From NCBI GenBank assembly GCA_009782085.1, contig WQUN01000260.1:1-37426 (forward strand): a stretch of DNA of 37,426 bases, given 5' to 3'. Each line of letters opens with the position of its first letter. Position 1 is the stretch's first letter. Under the pieces are notes generated by a model. The model was not told where the DNA came from and did not search any database. It worked only from the letters and a program-made list of their open reading frames with translations. Positions 1-8,064 of this stretch are shown piece after piece. Both the position numbers and the translations under genes were made by a program. The DNA comes from Bacillota bacterium (lineage in GTDB: Bacteria; Bacillota; Clostridia; Lachnospirales; WQUN01).

Positions 1-15
1 ACTGTTCCCGCGCCA

Positions 16-204
16 TTACTCCGCGACCTTCAAAACTTCCCTTTTATTATAAGTCCCGCACTTCCTGCAGGCCCTGTGGGAGCGCATGATCTCCCCGCAC
101 TTGGGGCACGTGACGAGGCTCATGACCGGTATCCGCCAGCTCTGCGCCCTGCGCCTGTCCCTTCTGCCTTTCGAGTGTTTGCCCTTCGGGCATATAGCGC
201 CCAT
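16..204 (-). CDS. rpmF: 50S ribosomal protein bL32
   Basis: The 62-residue product is a bL32 protein of the large ribosomal subunit. It has the basic N-terminal block with SKGRRDRRRA, then a zinc-ribbon of two cysteine pairs (CPKC near residue 34 and CRKC near residue 47), so it is the zinc-binding form. The start is supported by a GGAGGTGAG ribosome binding site just upstream of the ATG at 204. The N-terminus (MGAICPKGKHSK) is slightly unlike the usual MAVPKRKTSK and carries an extra cysteine. It lies 74 bp downstream of rpsI on the same strand, separated by a strong hairpin. In many Bacillota rpmF is followed by plsX or fapR, which would lie outside this window. Confidence 0.95.
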   Translation of the reverse strand: MGAICPKGKHSKGRRDRRRAQSWRIPVMSLVTCPKCGEIMRSHRACRKCGTYNKREVLKVAE

Positions 205-237
205 CTATCTCACCTCCGAAACTGTCGCGCCAAATTC

Positions 238-268
238 GTACATTTTCGCGAAAACCACGAAAATGTAC
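238..268 (-). other. Perfect 11-bp stem hairpin between rpsI and rpmF
   Basis: GTACATTTTCG (238-248) pairs perfectly with CGAAAATGTAC (258-268) around a 9-nt loop. It lies in the rpsI-rpmF spacer on the transcribed strand. No strong T-run follows it, so it is not a classic terminator. It could be a processing or attenuation hairpin separating expression of rpmF from rplM-rpsI. The role is inferred only from its position. Confidence 0.5.
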
Positions 269-278
269 TCATAACAGA

Positions 279-671
279 TTACCTCTTCGAGAACTGCGGA
301 GCCCTGCGCGCGCCCTTCAGGCCGTACTTCTTGCGCTCCTTCATCCTCGGGTCCCGCGTCAGGAACCCCGCCTTTTTCAGTACCGGCCGCAATTCCGCGT
401 CCACGAGCAGAAGCGCGCGGGAGATGCCGTGCCGGATCGCCCCGGCCTGGCCTGTATAGCCGCCGCCGAACACGTTGACCTTCACGTCGAAGCGCGAGCC
501 CGTCCCCGTCAGCTCGAGCGGCTGGCGGACGATTAGCTTCAGGGTCTCGAGGCCGAAATAGTCGTCTATATCCCTTTTATTGACGGTGATCCTGCCGGTT
601 CCGGGAAGGATGTACACGCGGGCGATGGAGCTCTTTCTCCTGCCCGTTCCGTAAAACGAAACCAATGCCAT
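279..671 (-). CDS. rpsI: 30S ribosomal protein uS9
   Basis: The 130-residue product is uS9 of the small subunit. It shows the family landmarks GTGRRKSSIARVY near the N-terminus, GGGYTGQAGAIRHGISRALL in the middle and the basic tail ending PQFSKR, whose last Arg reaches the P-site tRNA in known ribosomes. Length is typical. A GAGGAG ribosome binding site precedes the ATG at 671. It follows rplM by 28 bp, the near-universal rplM-rpsI pair, and is almost certainly co-transcribed with it. Confidence 0.97.
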   Translation of the reverse strand: MALVSFYGTGRRKSSIARVYILPGTGRITVNKRDIDDYFGLETLKLIVRQPLELTGTGSRFDVKVNVFGGGYTGQAGAIRHGISRALLLVDAELRPVLKKAGFLTRDPRMKERKKYGLKGARRAPQFSKR

Positions 672-699
672 TGTTTGTCTCCTCTCACTTTACTCGCGG

Positions 700-1140
700 T
701 CAGATTCCCGGAAACGACAGCGGTTCCGGCTTCTGCGCGGCATGGACGTGGTCCGGGCCGCTGTAGACGAAGAGCTTTTTTAACATCTGCCTGCCGAGGT
801 TGTTCTTGGGGAGCATACCCTTGACGGCGCGCTCTATGACGCTCTCCGGGTTTTTCGCGAGCACGTCCCTGAGCTTGATCCTTTTAAGGGAGCCGACCCA
901 GGCCGAATGCCTGAGGTATTCCTTCTGATCAAGCTTCTTTCCCGTGACCGCGATCTTTTCGGCGTTGACGACTATGACGTAGTCGCCGGCGTCGACGCTG
1001 GGGCTGAAGATCGGCTTGTTCTTGCCGCGAAGCACCTTGGCGATCTCGGACGAAAGCCGCCCGAGGGTCTGCCCGGCGGCGTCGACGACGTACCATTTCC
1101 GCACGACGTCCGCGGGCTTGGTGATATATGTGGTTCTCAT
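700..1140 (-). CDS. rplM: 50S ribosomal protein uL13
   Basis: The product is uL13 of the large subunit, an early assembly protein. Starting at the ATG at 1140 it has 146 residues (MRTTYITKPADV...), with the family motifs KWYVVDAAGQTLGRLSSEIA, a DAGDYVIVVNAEKI stretch and VKGMLPKNNLGRQM. A longer open frame extends upstream to 1221, but it would run through the promoter, and a consensus AGGAGG site sits just before the ATG at 1140, so the shorter start is chosen. It is the first gene of the rplM-rpsI(-rpmF) unit. Confidence 0.97.
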   Translation of the reverse strand: MRTTYITKPADVVRKWYVVDAAGQTLGRLSSEIAKVLRGKNKPIFSPSVDAGDYVIVVNAEKIAVTGKKLDQKEYLRHSAWVGSLKRIKLRDVLAKNPESVIERAVKGMLPKNNLGRQMLKKLFVYSGPDHVHAAQKPEPLSFPGI

Positions 1141-1192
1141 GTTATCCTCCTGAATTCCGGGGCTAATCGGTTTTAGTGGAAACACAATGGGC

Positions 1193-1221
1193 ATTTTAAC
1201 GCAGAACGGGCGGGGTGTCAA
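1193..1221 (-). promoter_or_regulatory. Sigma-A-type promoter for rplM-rpsI
   Basis: On the minus strand a perfect -35 TTGACA (1216-1221) is separated by exactly 17 bp from a -10 TAAAAT (1193-1198), 52 bp upstream of the rplM start codon. It sits in the 105-bp gap after the ymfI-like gene, so the ribosomal protein genes have their own promoter. No repressor-binding L13 mimic or other leader structure was recognised in the short 5' UTR. Confidence 0.85.
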
Positions 1222-1245
1222 GCGGGAGTTTTGGGAATCGGCGGA

Positions 1246-1971
1246 CTAGCAAAGCCCCCCGTCCGCCCGTATCACCTGCCCCGTCACATACGCCGCCGCG
1301 TCGGAGGCCAGGAAATAGGCGATCTCCGCGATTTCGGCCGCCGTCCCGAACCTCCCCAGGGGTATGCCCGCCGTGAATTCCAGCTTCTCCGCCGGCGTCA
1401 GCCTGCCGTTCATCCCGGTCTCCACGGCCCCGCAGGCTATGGCGTTCACGCGGACGCCGCTGGGCCCGAGCTCCTTCGCCAGCGACCGGGTGAACGCGTC
1501 CGCCCCGCCCTTTGACGCCGCGTAAACGGCCTCGCAGGAGGCCCCCGCGCCGCCCCATACGGAGGATATGTTGACTATGCAGCCGCTTTTCCGGCGTATC
1601 ATGGCGGGAAGCGCCGCCCTGCAGCAGTTCAGGACGGAATAGAGGTTCGTTTTGAGTATCCTGTCCCACGCGGGCGGTTCCATATCCTGAAACAGCCCGA
1701 AATCGGCTATACCCGCGTTGTTCACGAGGACGCCGACGTCGCCGAAAGCGCGTCTGACGCCGGCGAACATGGCCGAAACCTGCTCAAAATCGGAGACATC
1801 CGCCCGTACCGCCATGACCCCGGGGTTTAACTCCGCCAGCCTTTGCCGCGCCCGCTCCAGCTCGTCCGCGCCGGACGCGCAGTTGAGGACGATTCTGTGC
1901 CCCTCCCGCGCGAAGCGCTCGGCTATCGCGAGGCCGATGCCGCGGGAGGAACCGGTTATAAGAACAGTCAC
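1246..1971 (-). CDS. ymfI: SDR-family oxidoreductase, EF-P 5-aminopentanone reductase type (YmfI-like)
   Basis: This 241-residue protein is a short-chain dehydrogenase/reductase. It has the NAD(P) motif TGSSRGIG (residues 7-13), NNAG near 85, catalytic Ser137, and Tyr150-x3-Lys154 in YAASK. It resembles FabG, but the segment SSVWGGAGASCEAVYAASK matches what I recall of the YmfI subfamily, which reduces the aminopentanone on EF-P to aminopentanol. Two other genes of that process, ymfF and ymfH, are also in the window (13593-14858 and 12271-13596), which supports the assignment. It starts 2 bp after the TPR gene and is likely translationally coupled. A generic 3-oxoacyl-ACP reductase role cannot be excluded. 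Confidence 0.82.
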   Translation of the reverse strand: MTVLITGSSRGIGLAIAERFAREGHRIVLNCASGADELERARQRLAELNPGVMAVRADVSDFEQVSAMFAGVRRAFGDVGVLVNNAGIADFGLFQDMEPPAWDRILKTNLYSVLNCCRAALPAMIRRKSGCIVNISSVWGGAGASCEAVYAASKGGADAFTRSLAKELGPSGVRVNAIACGAVETGMNGRLTPAEKLEFTAGIPLGRFGTAAEIAEIAYFLASDAAAYVTGQVIRADGGLC

Positions 1972-1973
1972 GC

Positions 1974-3182
1974 CTACATCTCCCCGTATGTCTCCCTGTA
2001 TTTTTCCTTGAACTCTCTCAGCATGCCGCGCAGTATCTGCTGGTACTCCTTTGTCCTGCCCGCCGCCTTCCTGATCCGCGCCTGTTCCAGGCGGGCCCTG
2101 TCGTTTTCCGGGTCGGCCGCGAGCGCCTTTTCTATGGCGGACTGAGCCCCCTCCGCGTCGCGGTCCAGCCGGCGGTACGCCGCCAGGCGCGTCCAGAGCT
2201 CGGCGCCGGGCGGGCCGGCTTCGATCGCCCTTTCCGTGGCCTTGGCCGCGGCGGCCGGGTCGTCCTCCGCGGCGTTGATCTCCGCCAGCTTCATATAAAA
2301 TCCGGCGTCCTGCTCCGGGATCATGAAAAGCGCGTCCTCGGCCCTGCCGTAGCTCCGCAGCTTCGCGCAGACCTCAGCCAGGCGGTAGATATACCGCCTC
2401 TCCGGCTTCAGCGCGATCGCGGTCTCGAAGCGCTCGGCCGCCGTGGCCGGCTTTCCTGCCTCGAATTCCAGTTCTCCGTACAGATATTCTATGACGTGCC
2501 GCTCCGCTATGCCCGACAGGTCTTTCAAGCAGCTCTCGGCGGCCCCGAACGAGTGCGCGTAGACCGCCGCCTCGGCATAGTTCACGAGCATCCGGACACG
2601 CGTCCCGCCGGGCGCGGCGCCGGCCTCCGCCTCCACATCGCCGTCTAAAAGCTGTTTTACGGCCTCCTCCAGATACGCCAGCGCCTCCGGGAAAAGCTCC
2701 AGTTCCATCATCGCCACGCCGATGTTGTTCAGCAGCCGCGGGTCGCGCCGGCAGAACAGGGCGCGCCGGTACAGGGCCGCGGCCATGGCCGGTTCTCCCG
2801 CGGACATCGCGTAGTCCCCGCGCTCCTTTAGCTTTTCCCACTCCAGCCGCTTCTCCCAGTCCCCCAGCTCGCCGTTTAGCGCGGAGAGCTCGCCGGAGCC
2901 GAAATAGTCCAGTATCTGTAAAAACCCGATCAGCCGCTCGCTGAAACTCCCGGCCCCGGCGAGGCGCTTTATCCTCGAGGCGTGATACGGGAGCCCCAGC
3001 GCGTCTCTGACCCACGCCTCGAACTCCTCGCCGCAGAAGTCGTCCACGCACTGCCTCCAGTTGTGGAACACGTAAAAAAGGGCTTCCTCCAGGGAGAAAA
3101 CCCGCTGCCCCGTGAGCCGGAACTGATACGCGATGTTGTTCTCCCGCTCGGAAACGCAGGGGATTAAGGTCAGGGCGGACAT
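1974..3182 (-). CDS. Tetratricopeptide-repeat protein of unknown function
   Basis: The 402-residue protein has an N-terminal region of about 120 residues that I do not recognise, then a long TPR array (about residues 125-390). Repeat hallmarks include GDYAMSAGEPAMAAALYRRAL, NNIGVAMMELELFPEALAYLEEAV, KPERRYIYRLAEVCAKLRSYGRAEDAL and ADPENDRARLEQARIRKAAGR. There is no signal peptide or membrane segment, so it is probably a cytoplasmic scaffold or protein-interaction factor. An AGGTGA ribosome binding site precedes the ATG at 3182. It sits directly before the YmfI-like gene, 34 bp after the PurM-like gene. No specific partner can be named from sequence. Confidence 0.85.
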   Translation of the reverse strand: MSALTLIPCVSERENNIAYQFRLTGQRVFSLEEALFYVFHNWRQCVDDFCGEEFEAWVRDALGLPYHASRIKRLAGAGSFSERLIGFLQILDYFGSGELSALNGELGDWEKRLEWEKLKERGDYAMSAGEPAMAAALYRRALFCRRDPRLLNNIGVAMMELELFPEALAYLEEAVKQLLDGDVEAEAGAAPGGTRVRMLVNYAEAAVYAHSFGAAESCLKDLSGIAERHVIEYLYGELEFEAGKPATAAERFETAIALKPERRYIYRLAEVCAKLRSYGRAEDALFMIPEQDAGFYMKLAEINAAEDDPAAAAKATERAIEAGPPGAELWTRLAAYRRLDRDAEGAQSAIEKALAADPENDRARLEQARIRKAAGRTKEYQQILRGMLREFKEKYRETYGEM

Positions 3183-3216
3183 GGAATCACCTGGTTTTCT
3201 TTACGATTAATACGAA

Positions 3217-4236
3217 TCACCACATAAACCCTCCGACGCATTCCACCCGCCGGTTCCCCGTGACTATCCTCCCGATGACTTTCGCCGGGACTCCCATGCC
3301 GTCAAAATGCCGGATGACTTCCTCCGCGTCCTTCGCCGCGGTCACGGCCGCGTATCCGACACCCATGTTGTACGTTCTTAGCATAGAAGCGTCGTCGAGC
3401 CCGCTGTATCTGCGGATGATTCTGAAAATCTCAGGGATGTCGTACCTGTCCAGCTCTATGACCGCGTCCGCGCCGTCCGGCAAAACGCGGTTCAGGTTCT
3501 CGCGAACGCCGCCGCCCGTGATATGCGCCAGGCCCTTCAGGAGGCCTTTGCCGAACAGGCCCCTCAGCGCGCCGTAATAAGCCGTATGCGGCCTGAGAAT
3601 GGCGTCGGTGAAGCTCTCCCCGTCCGCCGTCTCGTCAAGTATCTCCGGCTTTTCGGCCATAAGGCGGCGGATCAAGGTATAGCCGTTGGTGTGGACGCCG
3701 TTGGAGGCCAGGCCGACGACCGCGTCCCCCGGGGCGATGCCGCGCCCGTCGATGATTTGATCCTTCTCCACGACCCCGACTATGCTGGAGGTCAGGATAT
3801 ATCTGCCTTCCTCGATGACCTGGGGCTGCTCGGACGTCTCCCCGCCGGTCAGCAGGCAGCCGTTTTCGGCGCAGGCTTCGGAAATCGCCTTTATGACGCG
3901 CTTGAGAATGTTTTTGTCCAGTTTGCCGCATATGACCGCGTCCTGCACGGCGAGCGGCGCCGCGCCCACGGCGGCGCAGTCGTTTACCAGGTGGTTTATC
4001 ATGTCGCGGCAGACGCCCTCGACGCGGTCGTACCGCATGGCGATCAGCTGCTTGGAGCCGGGTTCCTCGGTTTTGAGGACAAGAACGGGATGCCTGTAGC
4101 CTGCGAGGCCGATGTCGTAGAGGCAGGCGAAGTCCGCCGGCTTGCTGAGTATGCGGCTGTCGCCCCCTCCCAGGAAAGCGGAGATTTCAGCCTTGGCTTC
4201 GTTCGCCAGGTCGATGTTCACGTCGTATTTTATCAT
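3217..4236 (-). CDS. AIR synthase (PurM) family protein, diverged
   Basis: The 339-residue protein aligns over its whole length with phosphoribosylformylglycinamidine cyclo-ligase (PurM), which makes AIR from FGAM in purine synthesis. Shared landmarks are VNDCAAVGAAPLAVQD, GGETSEQP, VVEKDQIIDG, SNGVHTNGYTLIRR, HITGGGVREN and NMGVGYAAV. The canonical N-terminal DGVGTK motif is replaced by EEPGSK, and no other purine gene is nearby. It may be the genome's PurM in a variant form or a paralogue with altered substrate. A GGAGGG site precedes the ATG at 4236. It lies 23 bp after the DUF3006 gene, probably in one transcript from recG onward. Confidence 0.82.
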   Translation of the reverse strand: MIKYDVNIDLANEAKAEISAFLGGGDSRILSKPADFACLYDIGLAGYRHPVLVLKTEEPGSKQLIAMRYDRVEGVCRDMINHLVNDCAAVGAAPLAVQDAVICGKLDKNILKRVIKAISEACAENGCLLTGGETSEQPQVIEEGRYILTSSIVGVVEKDQIIDGRGIAPGDAVVGLASNGVHTNGYTLIRRLMAEKPEILDETADGESFTDAILRPHTAYYGALRGLFGKGLLKGLAHITGGGVRENLNRVLPDGADAVIELDRYDIPEIFRIIRRYSGLDDASMLRTYNMGVGYAAVTAAKDAEEVIRHFDGMGVPAKVIGRIVTGNRRVECVGGFMW

Positions 4237-4259
4237 CTGCGGCCCTCCGATATCTATGA

Positions 4260-4508
4260 TTACCGATTCGATAATTTCCGATTTGATCCGGCGGCTTTAA
4301 GTTTTTCAAACAGCCGCCCGATCCTCTGTTCCCGCGCCGCCGTCCGGGCGCGGTCGATTTCAAAACCGCCGGTTTTCCGGATTATGACGTCGCCGGCCTT
4401 TGCTCCCGGGAGCCTGTCCCGCGGCACGTTGATTGTCTCCAGCGTCGCGATGTCCTCGCAGACAGCATAGCCGCCCTCGAACCTGTCGACCACGTATGTT
4501 TCCCGCAT
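4260..4508 (-). CDS. DUF3006 family small protein
   Basis: The 82-residue product matches the DUF3006 pattern: YVVDRFEGGYAVCEDIATLETINVPRDRLPG followed by GDVIIRKTGGFEIDRARTAARE and a basic helical tail. The biochemical function of this family is unknown. Members often lie beside ComEC-like metallo-beta-lactamase-fold genes, exactly as here, so the two may act together. The ATG at 4508 gives the usual family N-terminus. A GTG at 4526 is also possible; it overlaps the stop codon of the upstream MBL gene (GTGA), which would imply translational coupling either way. Confidence 0.8.
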   Translation of the reverse strand: MRETYVVDRFEGGYAVCEDIATLETINVPRDRLPGAKAGDVIIRKTGGFEIDRARTAAREQRIGRLFEKLKAAGSNRKLSNR

Positions 4509-4522
4509 TGGTTTATTATCCC

Positions 4523-5407
4523 TCACTTCCCCGTCGTCACGCTTATCGTCGTCCCGTCGCTGACCATGCGGATTGTCCCGTCCAGGTCTGTCCTGTACAC
4601 CTTCGCGCCGCTTTTGTTCAGCCTGTCGAGTATCTTCGTGTGCGGGTGCCCGTAGGGGTTGTCCTTGCCGCAGGGGATCACGGCGATACTCGGGCGCACG
4701 GCCGCAAGGAACGCCGGGCCGGTGCTCGTCGTGCTGCCGTGGTGGCCGACCTTTAGCACGTCGGCGGACAGGTCGTATTTCATCGCCAGCATGTCCGCCT
4801 CCGAGCGCGCCGACGCGTCCGCCGCGAACAAGAACGACGTCGCGCCGTAAATTGCCTTTACCACGACGGATTCCTCGTTCAGGTTGTCGTCCGCGCTGTA
4901 GTTCGCGTCGTCGTACACGGCGTTCGGCGCCAGGCCTTTCAGCGTAAGGCCGGCTATGCCCGTGGCGAGGTCGGTTCCGGGCTTCGCAATCTCGACCCCG
5001 AGCCCCTTTTTTTGCGCGGCTTTCAGCAGATTTTCGAACGAGGCGGAATTGGATGTCACGTCCGGCATGACCACGCGCCCGACGTCAAAACCGGAGACGA
5101 CCGCGGCCAGGCCGCCGGCGTGGTCGCTGTGCGGGTGGGTGGCAATGACGTATTCGAGCCGCGCTATGCCGGCGCTTCGCAGGTACCGCGCCACTCTCCC
5201 GCCGTTTTCCGCCTCCCCGGCGTCTATAAGAATGCCGGAATCGCCTTTTTGGATCAGTTCGCAGTCGCCCTGGCCCACGTCGATAAAGTGGACGGTCAAA
5301 TCGTTTTCCGAGGGCGGGGCGCTTTTGCCGCCCGGCGGGAAAAACCACAGGAGCGCGGCGGCCGCCAGGACGGCGGCGGCAATTAAGACTATTTCCAGCC
5401 TTTTCAT
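4523..5407 (-). CDS. Membrane-anchored ComEC/Rec2-like MBL-fold hydrolase
   Basis: The 294-residue protein begins with one hydrophobic helix (about residues 5-23), so it is probably exported and membrane-tethered. A metallo-beta-lactamase-fold domain follows: HFIDVGQGDCELI, then the metal-binding THPHSDHAGGL, later LFAADASARSE and VLKVGHHGSTTSTGPAF. This is the stand-alone form of the extracellular hydrolase domain of ComEC, which degrades one DNA strand during competence. A ComEC pore is not encoded here, so the role may be nuclease or phosphodiesterase activity outside the cell. The start codon overlaps the recG stop codon (ATGA), indicating translational coupling. Confidence 0.88.
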   Translation of the reverse strand: MKRLEIVLIAAAVLAAAALLWFFPPGGKSAPPSENDLTVHFIDVGQGDCELIQKGDSGILIDAGEAENGGRVARYLRSAGIARLEYVIATHPHSDHAGGLAAVVSGFDVGRVVMPDVTSNSASFENLLKAAQKKGLGVEIAKPGTDLATGIAGLTLKGLAPNAVYDDANYSADDNLNEESVVVKAIYGATSFLFAADASARSEADMLAMKYDLSADVLKVGHHGSTTSTGPAFLAAVRPSIAVIPCGKDNPYGHPHTKILDRLNKSGAKVYRTDLDGTIRMVSDGTTISVTTGK

Positions 5408-7485
5408 AACGCCATTCCCTTCCCCTTGCCCCTGCCGCCCGAAATCAGGCGGTCTATCGCCTCTTCGCCGTCGAATTCGCCAGTGCCGAGGGCCTTTCCG
5501 GCCGCCTCCTGGGCTTGCGCGAGTATGTCCAGATCTCTGGCCAGATCCGCTATTTTGAACTCCGGGAGCCCGTGCTGCGCCACGCCGAAGAAGTCCCCCG
5601 GCCCGCGCGTTTTAAGGTCCAGTTCCGAAAGCTCGAAGCCGTCGGACGTCCGCCGCATGGCGCCGAGCTTTATTTTGGCGGCCTCCGTCCCGGCGTCGGA
5701 GATCAGGATGCAGTAGGATCTTTCCTTTCCCCGGCCCACCCGGCCGCGAAGCTGGTGAAGCTGGGCCAGGCCGAACCTGTCCGCGTTTTCGATCACCATG
5801 ACCGTGGCGTTCGGCACGTCTATGCCGACCTCTATGACCGTCGTGGAGACCAAAACGTGTATCTCCCCGTTCGCGAAGCCGTCCATAACCGCCTGTTTCT
5901 CCGCCGGGCGCATCTTTCCGTGCAAAGGGGCGAGGACATAGCCCGGAAGCTCCGCCCGGAGCCGCTCCGCGTAATCCTTCACGGCCGCGTTCCCGCCGCC
6001 GGCGTCCTCGCTTTCTATGGCCGGGCAGATTATATAGGCCTGCCGGCCCTCGTCGAAATTCTTCCTAAGAAACGCGTATATCCTGGGCCTGTACGACCCG
6101 TCCACCGCGTATGTCTCTATTACGGCCCTGCCGGGCGGCTTGCCGCGCATGACGGAAATGTCCAGGTCGCCGTAAAGAATCAGCGCCAGCGTCCTGGGTA
6201 TCGGCGTGGCGGTCATGACGGCCGCGTGGGGGGCCTGTTCGCCCTTGCCGGACAGCGAAAATCTCTGGTCCACGCCGAACCTGTGCTGCTCGTCGGTTAT
6301 GACCAGCCCGAGGTTGTCATACTCCGCGGCCTCCTGTATCAGCGCGTGGGTGCCGATTATCATCCGCGCCGCGCCGGATCCGGCCGCTGCCCGGGCGCGC
6401 TTTTTCTCAGCCGCGGAAAGGCTTCCGACGAGCAAAACGCATTCTATCCCCAGGCTGCCGAATATCCCGGAAACCGTCTGGAAGTGCTGCCGCGCCAGGA
6501 CCTCCGTCGGGGCCATCAGCGCGGCCTGGTAGCCGTTGGATATGACGGTGTACGCCGCCGCCATCGCCACGGCGGTCTTCCCGGAGCCCACGTCGCCCTG
6601 GATAAGCCTGTTCATCACCAGGCCGCTCCGAAAATCCGCGTATATGTCGGCCAAAGCGCCGCCCTGGGAATCCGTCAGCTCGTAAGGCAAGGCGGCCAGC
6701 AGCTTTTCGGCCTCGAGCCTTCCGATGACGACGCGGCTCTCCTTTTTCAGCCGCCCCTTCAGCTTAAAGAGCGCCGTCTGCGTCAAAAACAGCTCCTCGA
6801 ACACCAGCCGCCGCCTGGCGGCGTAGAAGCTCTCCGGCGAGGGGGGGAAGTGGATGTTTTTCACGGCCTCCGGCTTGGGGCGGAGCCCGTATTCGGACAA
6901 AACGCCCCGCGGCAGGTTTTCCGGGTATTCGTCCCGGAGAGCGTCGAGGGCGGCTTTAATGAATTTGCGCAGGAGCTTTTGCCCCAGCCCGGCCGTGGAT
7001 GGGTATATCGGCACGATACGCCCGCCGGAGAGCAGCTCGTGCCCGTCCAGGCATTCGAACTCCGGATTCTCCATTTTATACGAGCATTGCCGGCCCCGGG
7101 CTTGTCCTTGCCCGCCGCGCGCAAAATTATTTTCGATCACCTTGCCCGTGAATATGTACTCTTTGTTTTTGACAAGCTGTTTGCAGAGATACGGCTGATT
7201 GAACCAGACGATCTCCAGCGCGCCGGTGTCGTCCGCGATGACCAGCCTGACCACCGCGCGCCCGTTCGCCCGGAAAAGCTCCGGCGCGGCCGCGGCCGCC
7301 CCGCGCATGGTGTTCCGCGCCCCGGGGATCAGGCCGGCGATTTTGCGCACGTTCGAGCGGTCGTCGTAGTCCCTGGGGTAGTGCTCTATAAGGCCGCCGA
7401 CCGTGAACACGCCGAGCCTGGCGAAAAGGGCCGCCCTGGACGGGCCGACGGAGGGAAGGGCCGTGATTGGGGAGGAGGGGGTCAT
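5404..7485 (-). CDS. recG: ATP-dependent DNA helicase RecG
   Basis: The 693-residue product is RecG, a superfamily 2 helicase that remodels stalled replication forks and Holliday junctions. It has the N-terminal wedge/OB-fold region, Walker A GDVGSGKT (about residues 297-304), a DEQH box (about 398-401), MTATPIPRTLAL, and the C-terminal helicase motifs STTVIEVGIDVPNATVMVIENADRFGL and QLRGRVGRG. The reading frame extends to 7569, but an AGGAGA site before the ATG at 7485 and the normal family length favour that start. In Bacillota recG commonly follows asp23-fakA. Here an AT-rich island lies between fakA and recG. Confidence 0.97.
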   Translation of the reverse strand: MTPSSPITALPSVGPSRAALFARLGVFTVGGLIEHYPRDYDDRSNVRKIAGLIPGARNTMRGAAAAAPELFRANGRAVVRLVIADDTGALEIVWFNQPYLCKQLVKNKEYIFTGKVIENNFARGGQGQARGRQCSYKMENPEFECLDGHELLSGGRIVPIYPSTAGLGQKLLRKFIKAALDALRDEYPENLPRGVLSEYGLRPKPEAVKNIHFPPSPESFYAARRRLVFEELFLTQTALFKLKGRLKKESRVVIGRLEAEKLLAALPYELTDSQGGALADIYADFRSGLVMNRLIQGDVGSGKTAVAMAAAYTVISNGYQAALMAPTEVLARQHFQTVSGIFGSLGIECVLLVGSLSAAEKKRARAAAGSGAARMIIGTHALIQEAAEYDNLGLVITDEQHRFGVDQRFSLSGKGEQAPHAAVMTATPIPRTLALILYGDLDISVMRGKPPGRAVIETYAVDGSYRPRIYAFLRKNFDEGRQAYIICPAIESEDAGGGNAAVKDYAERLRAELPGYVLAPLHGKMRPAEKQAVMDGFANGEIHVLVSTTVIEVGIDVPNATVMVIENADRFGLAQLHQLRGRVGRGKERSYCILISDAGTEAAKIKLGAMRRTSDGFELSELDLKTRGPGDFFGVAQHGLPEFKIADLARDLDILAQAQEAAGKALGTGEFDGEEAIDRLISGGRGKGKGMAL

Positions 7486-7615
7486 GGCGGAGTCTCCTGG
7501 GGTAAGGCGTGGAGGTATGGATGATGATTCTATTGCATTATGTAGTGATTTGTGCAGTAGAGCAGGCACTTATGTTTAGGTGCATCATATGGATAATGCG
7601 TAACATAGAAAATGC

Positions 7616-8062
7616 TTATTTTGAACGTTCTCTATTAAAATCTTTCCTTGTCAAGCCCAATGGCAATATAACCACTAATAAGAGTACAATATTGAATACC
7701 ACATTAAAATAAACTTGAAAATACATAGAAATCGGCGTATCTATTATGAACCATGCCGCCAATCCGGCAAGTAAGCAATTCCACGCCCATTTTTCTTTTC
7801 TTGCAAAAGAGTTTTTCACTATGAAAAAAATAAGAATACCAACCATTAAGCATGTTGCGCCAAGCAATCCGTAAACCCAACGTTGAAAAAATAATGTTTT
7901 CGTTGTTAATTCTGAATTTGTCCAAAACACAGGATTTATTTGATTATTAAATACCGCTTGGAAGATTGTTGTTTGGTTAAACAAAGCTATTATAATTCCA
8001 AAAACAGCAAATGAAATACTTACTATTTTGAGCCACAATACCGACAAACTAAATCGCTCCAT
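7616..8062 (-). CDS. Four-helix hypothetical membrane protein in an AT-rich island
   Basis: The 148-residue protein has about four hydrophobic segments (roughly residues 7-30, 60-82, 93-112 and 117-137) and ends in a basic tail with LGLTRKDFNRERSK. I recognise no family. Base composition is strikingly AT-rich against its GC-rich neighbours, pointing to recent acquisition. The ATG at 8062 is preceded by GGGGAG at good spacing; a GTG at 8071 is too close to that site. It starts just after the end of a broken small gene and was probably co-transcribed with it. It separates fakA from recG. Confidence 0.65.
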   Translation of the reverse strand: MERFSLSVLWLKIVSISFAVFGIIIALFNQTTIFQAVFNNQINPVFWTNSELTTKTLFFQRWVYGLLGATCLMVGILIFFIVKNSFARKEKWAWNCLLAGLAAWFIIDTPISMYFQVYFNVVFNIVLLLVVILPLGLTRKDFNRERSK

Positions 8063-8064
8063 AT

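Noticed and set aside
5515..7524. 669-residue open frame antisense to recG
   Set aside because: Shadow of a GC-rich gene; composition rich in Arg, Gly, Pro and His, with no recognisable domain, while the minus strand encodes an unmistakable RecG.
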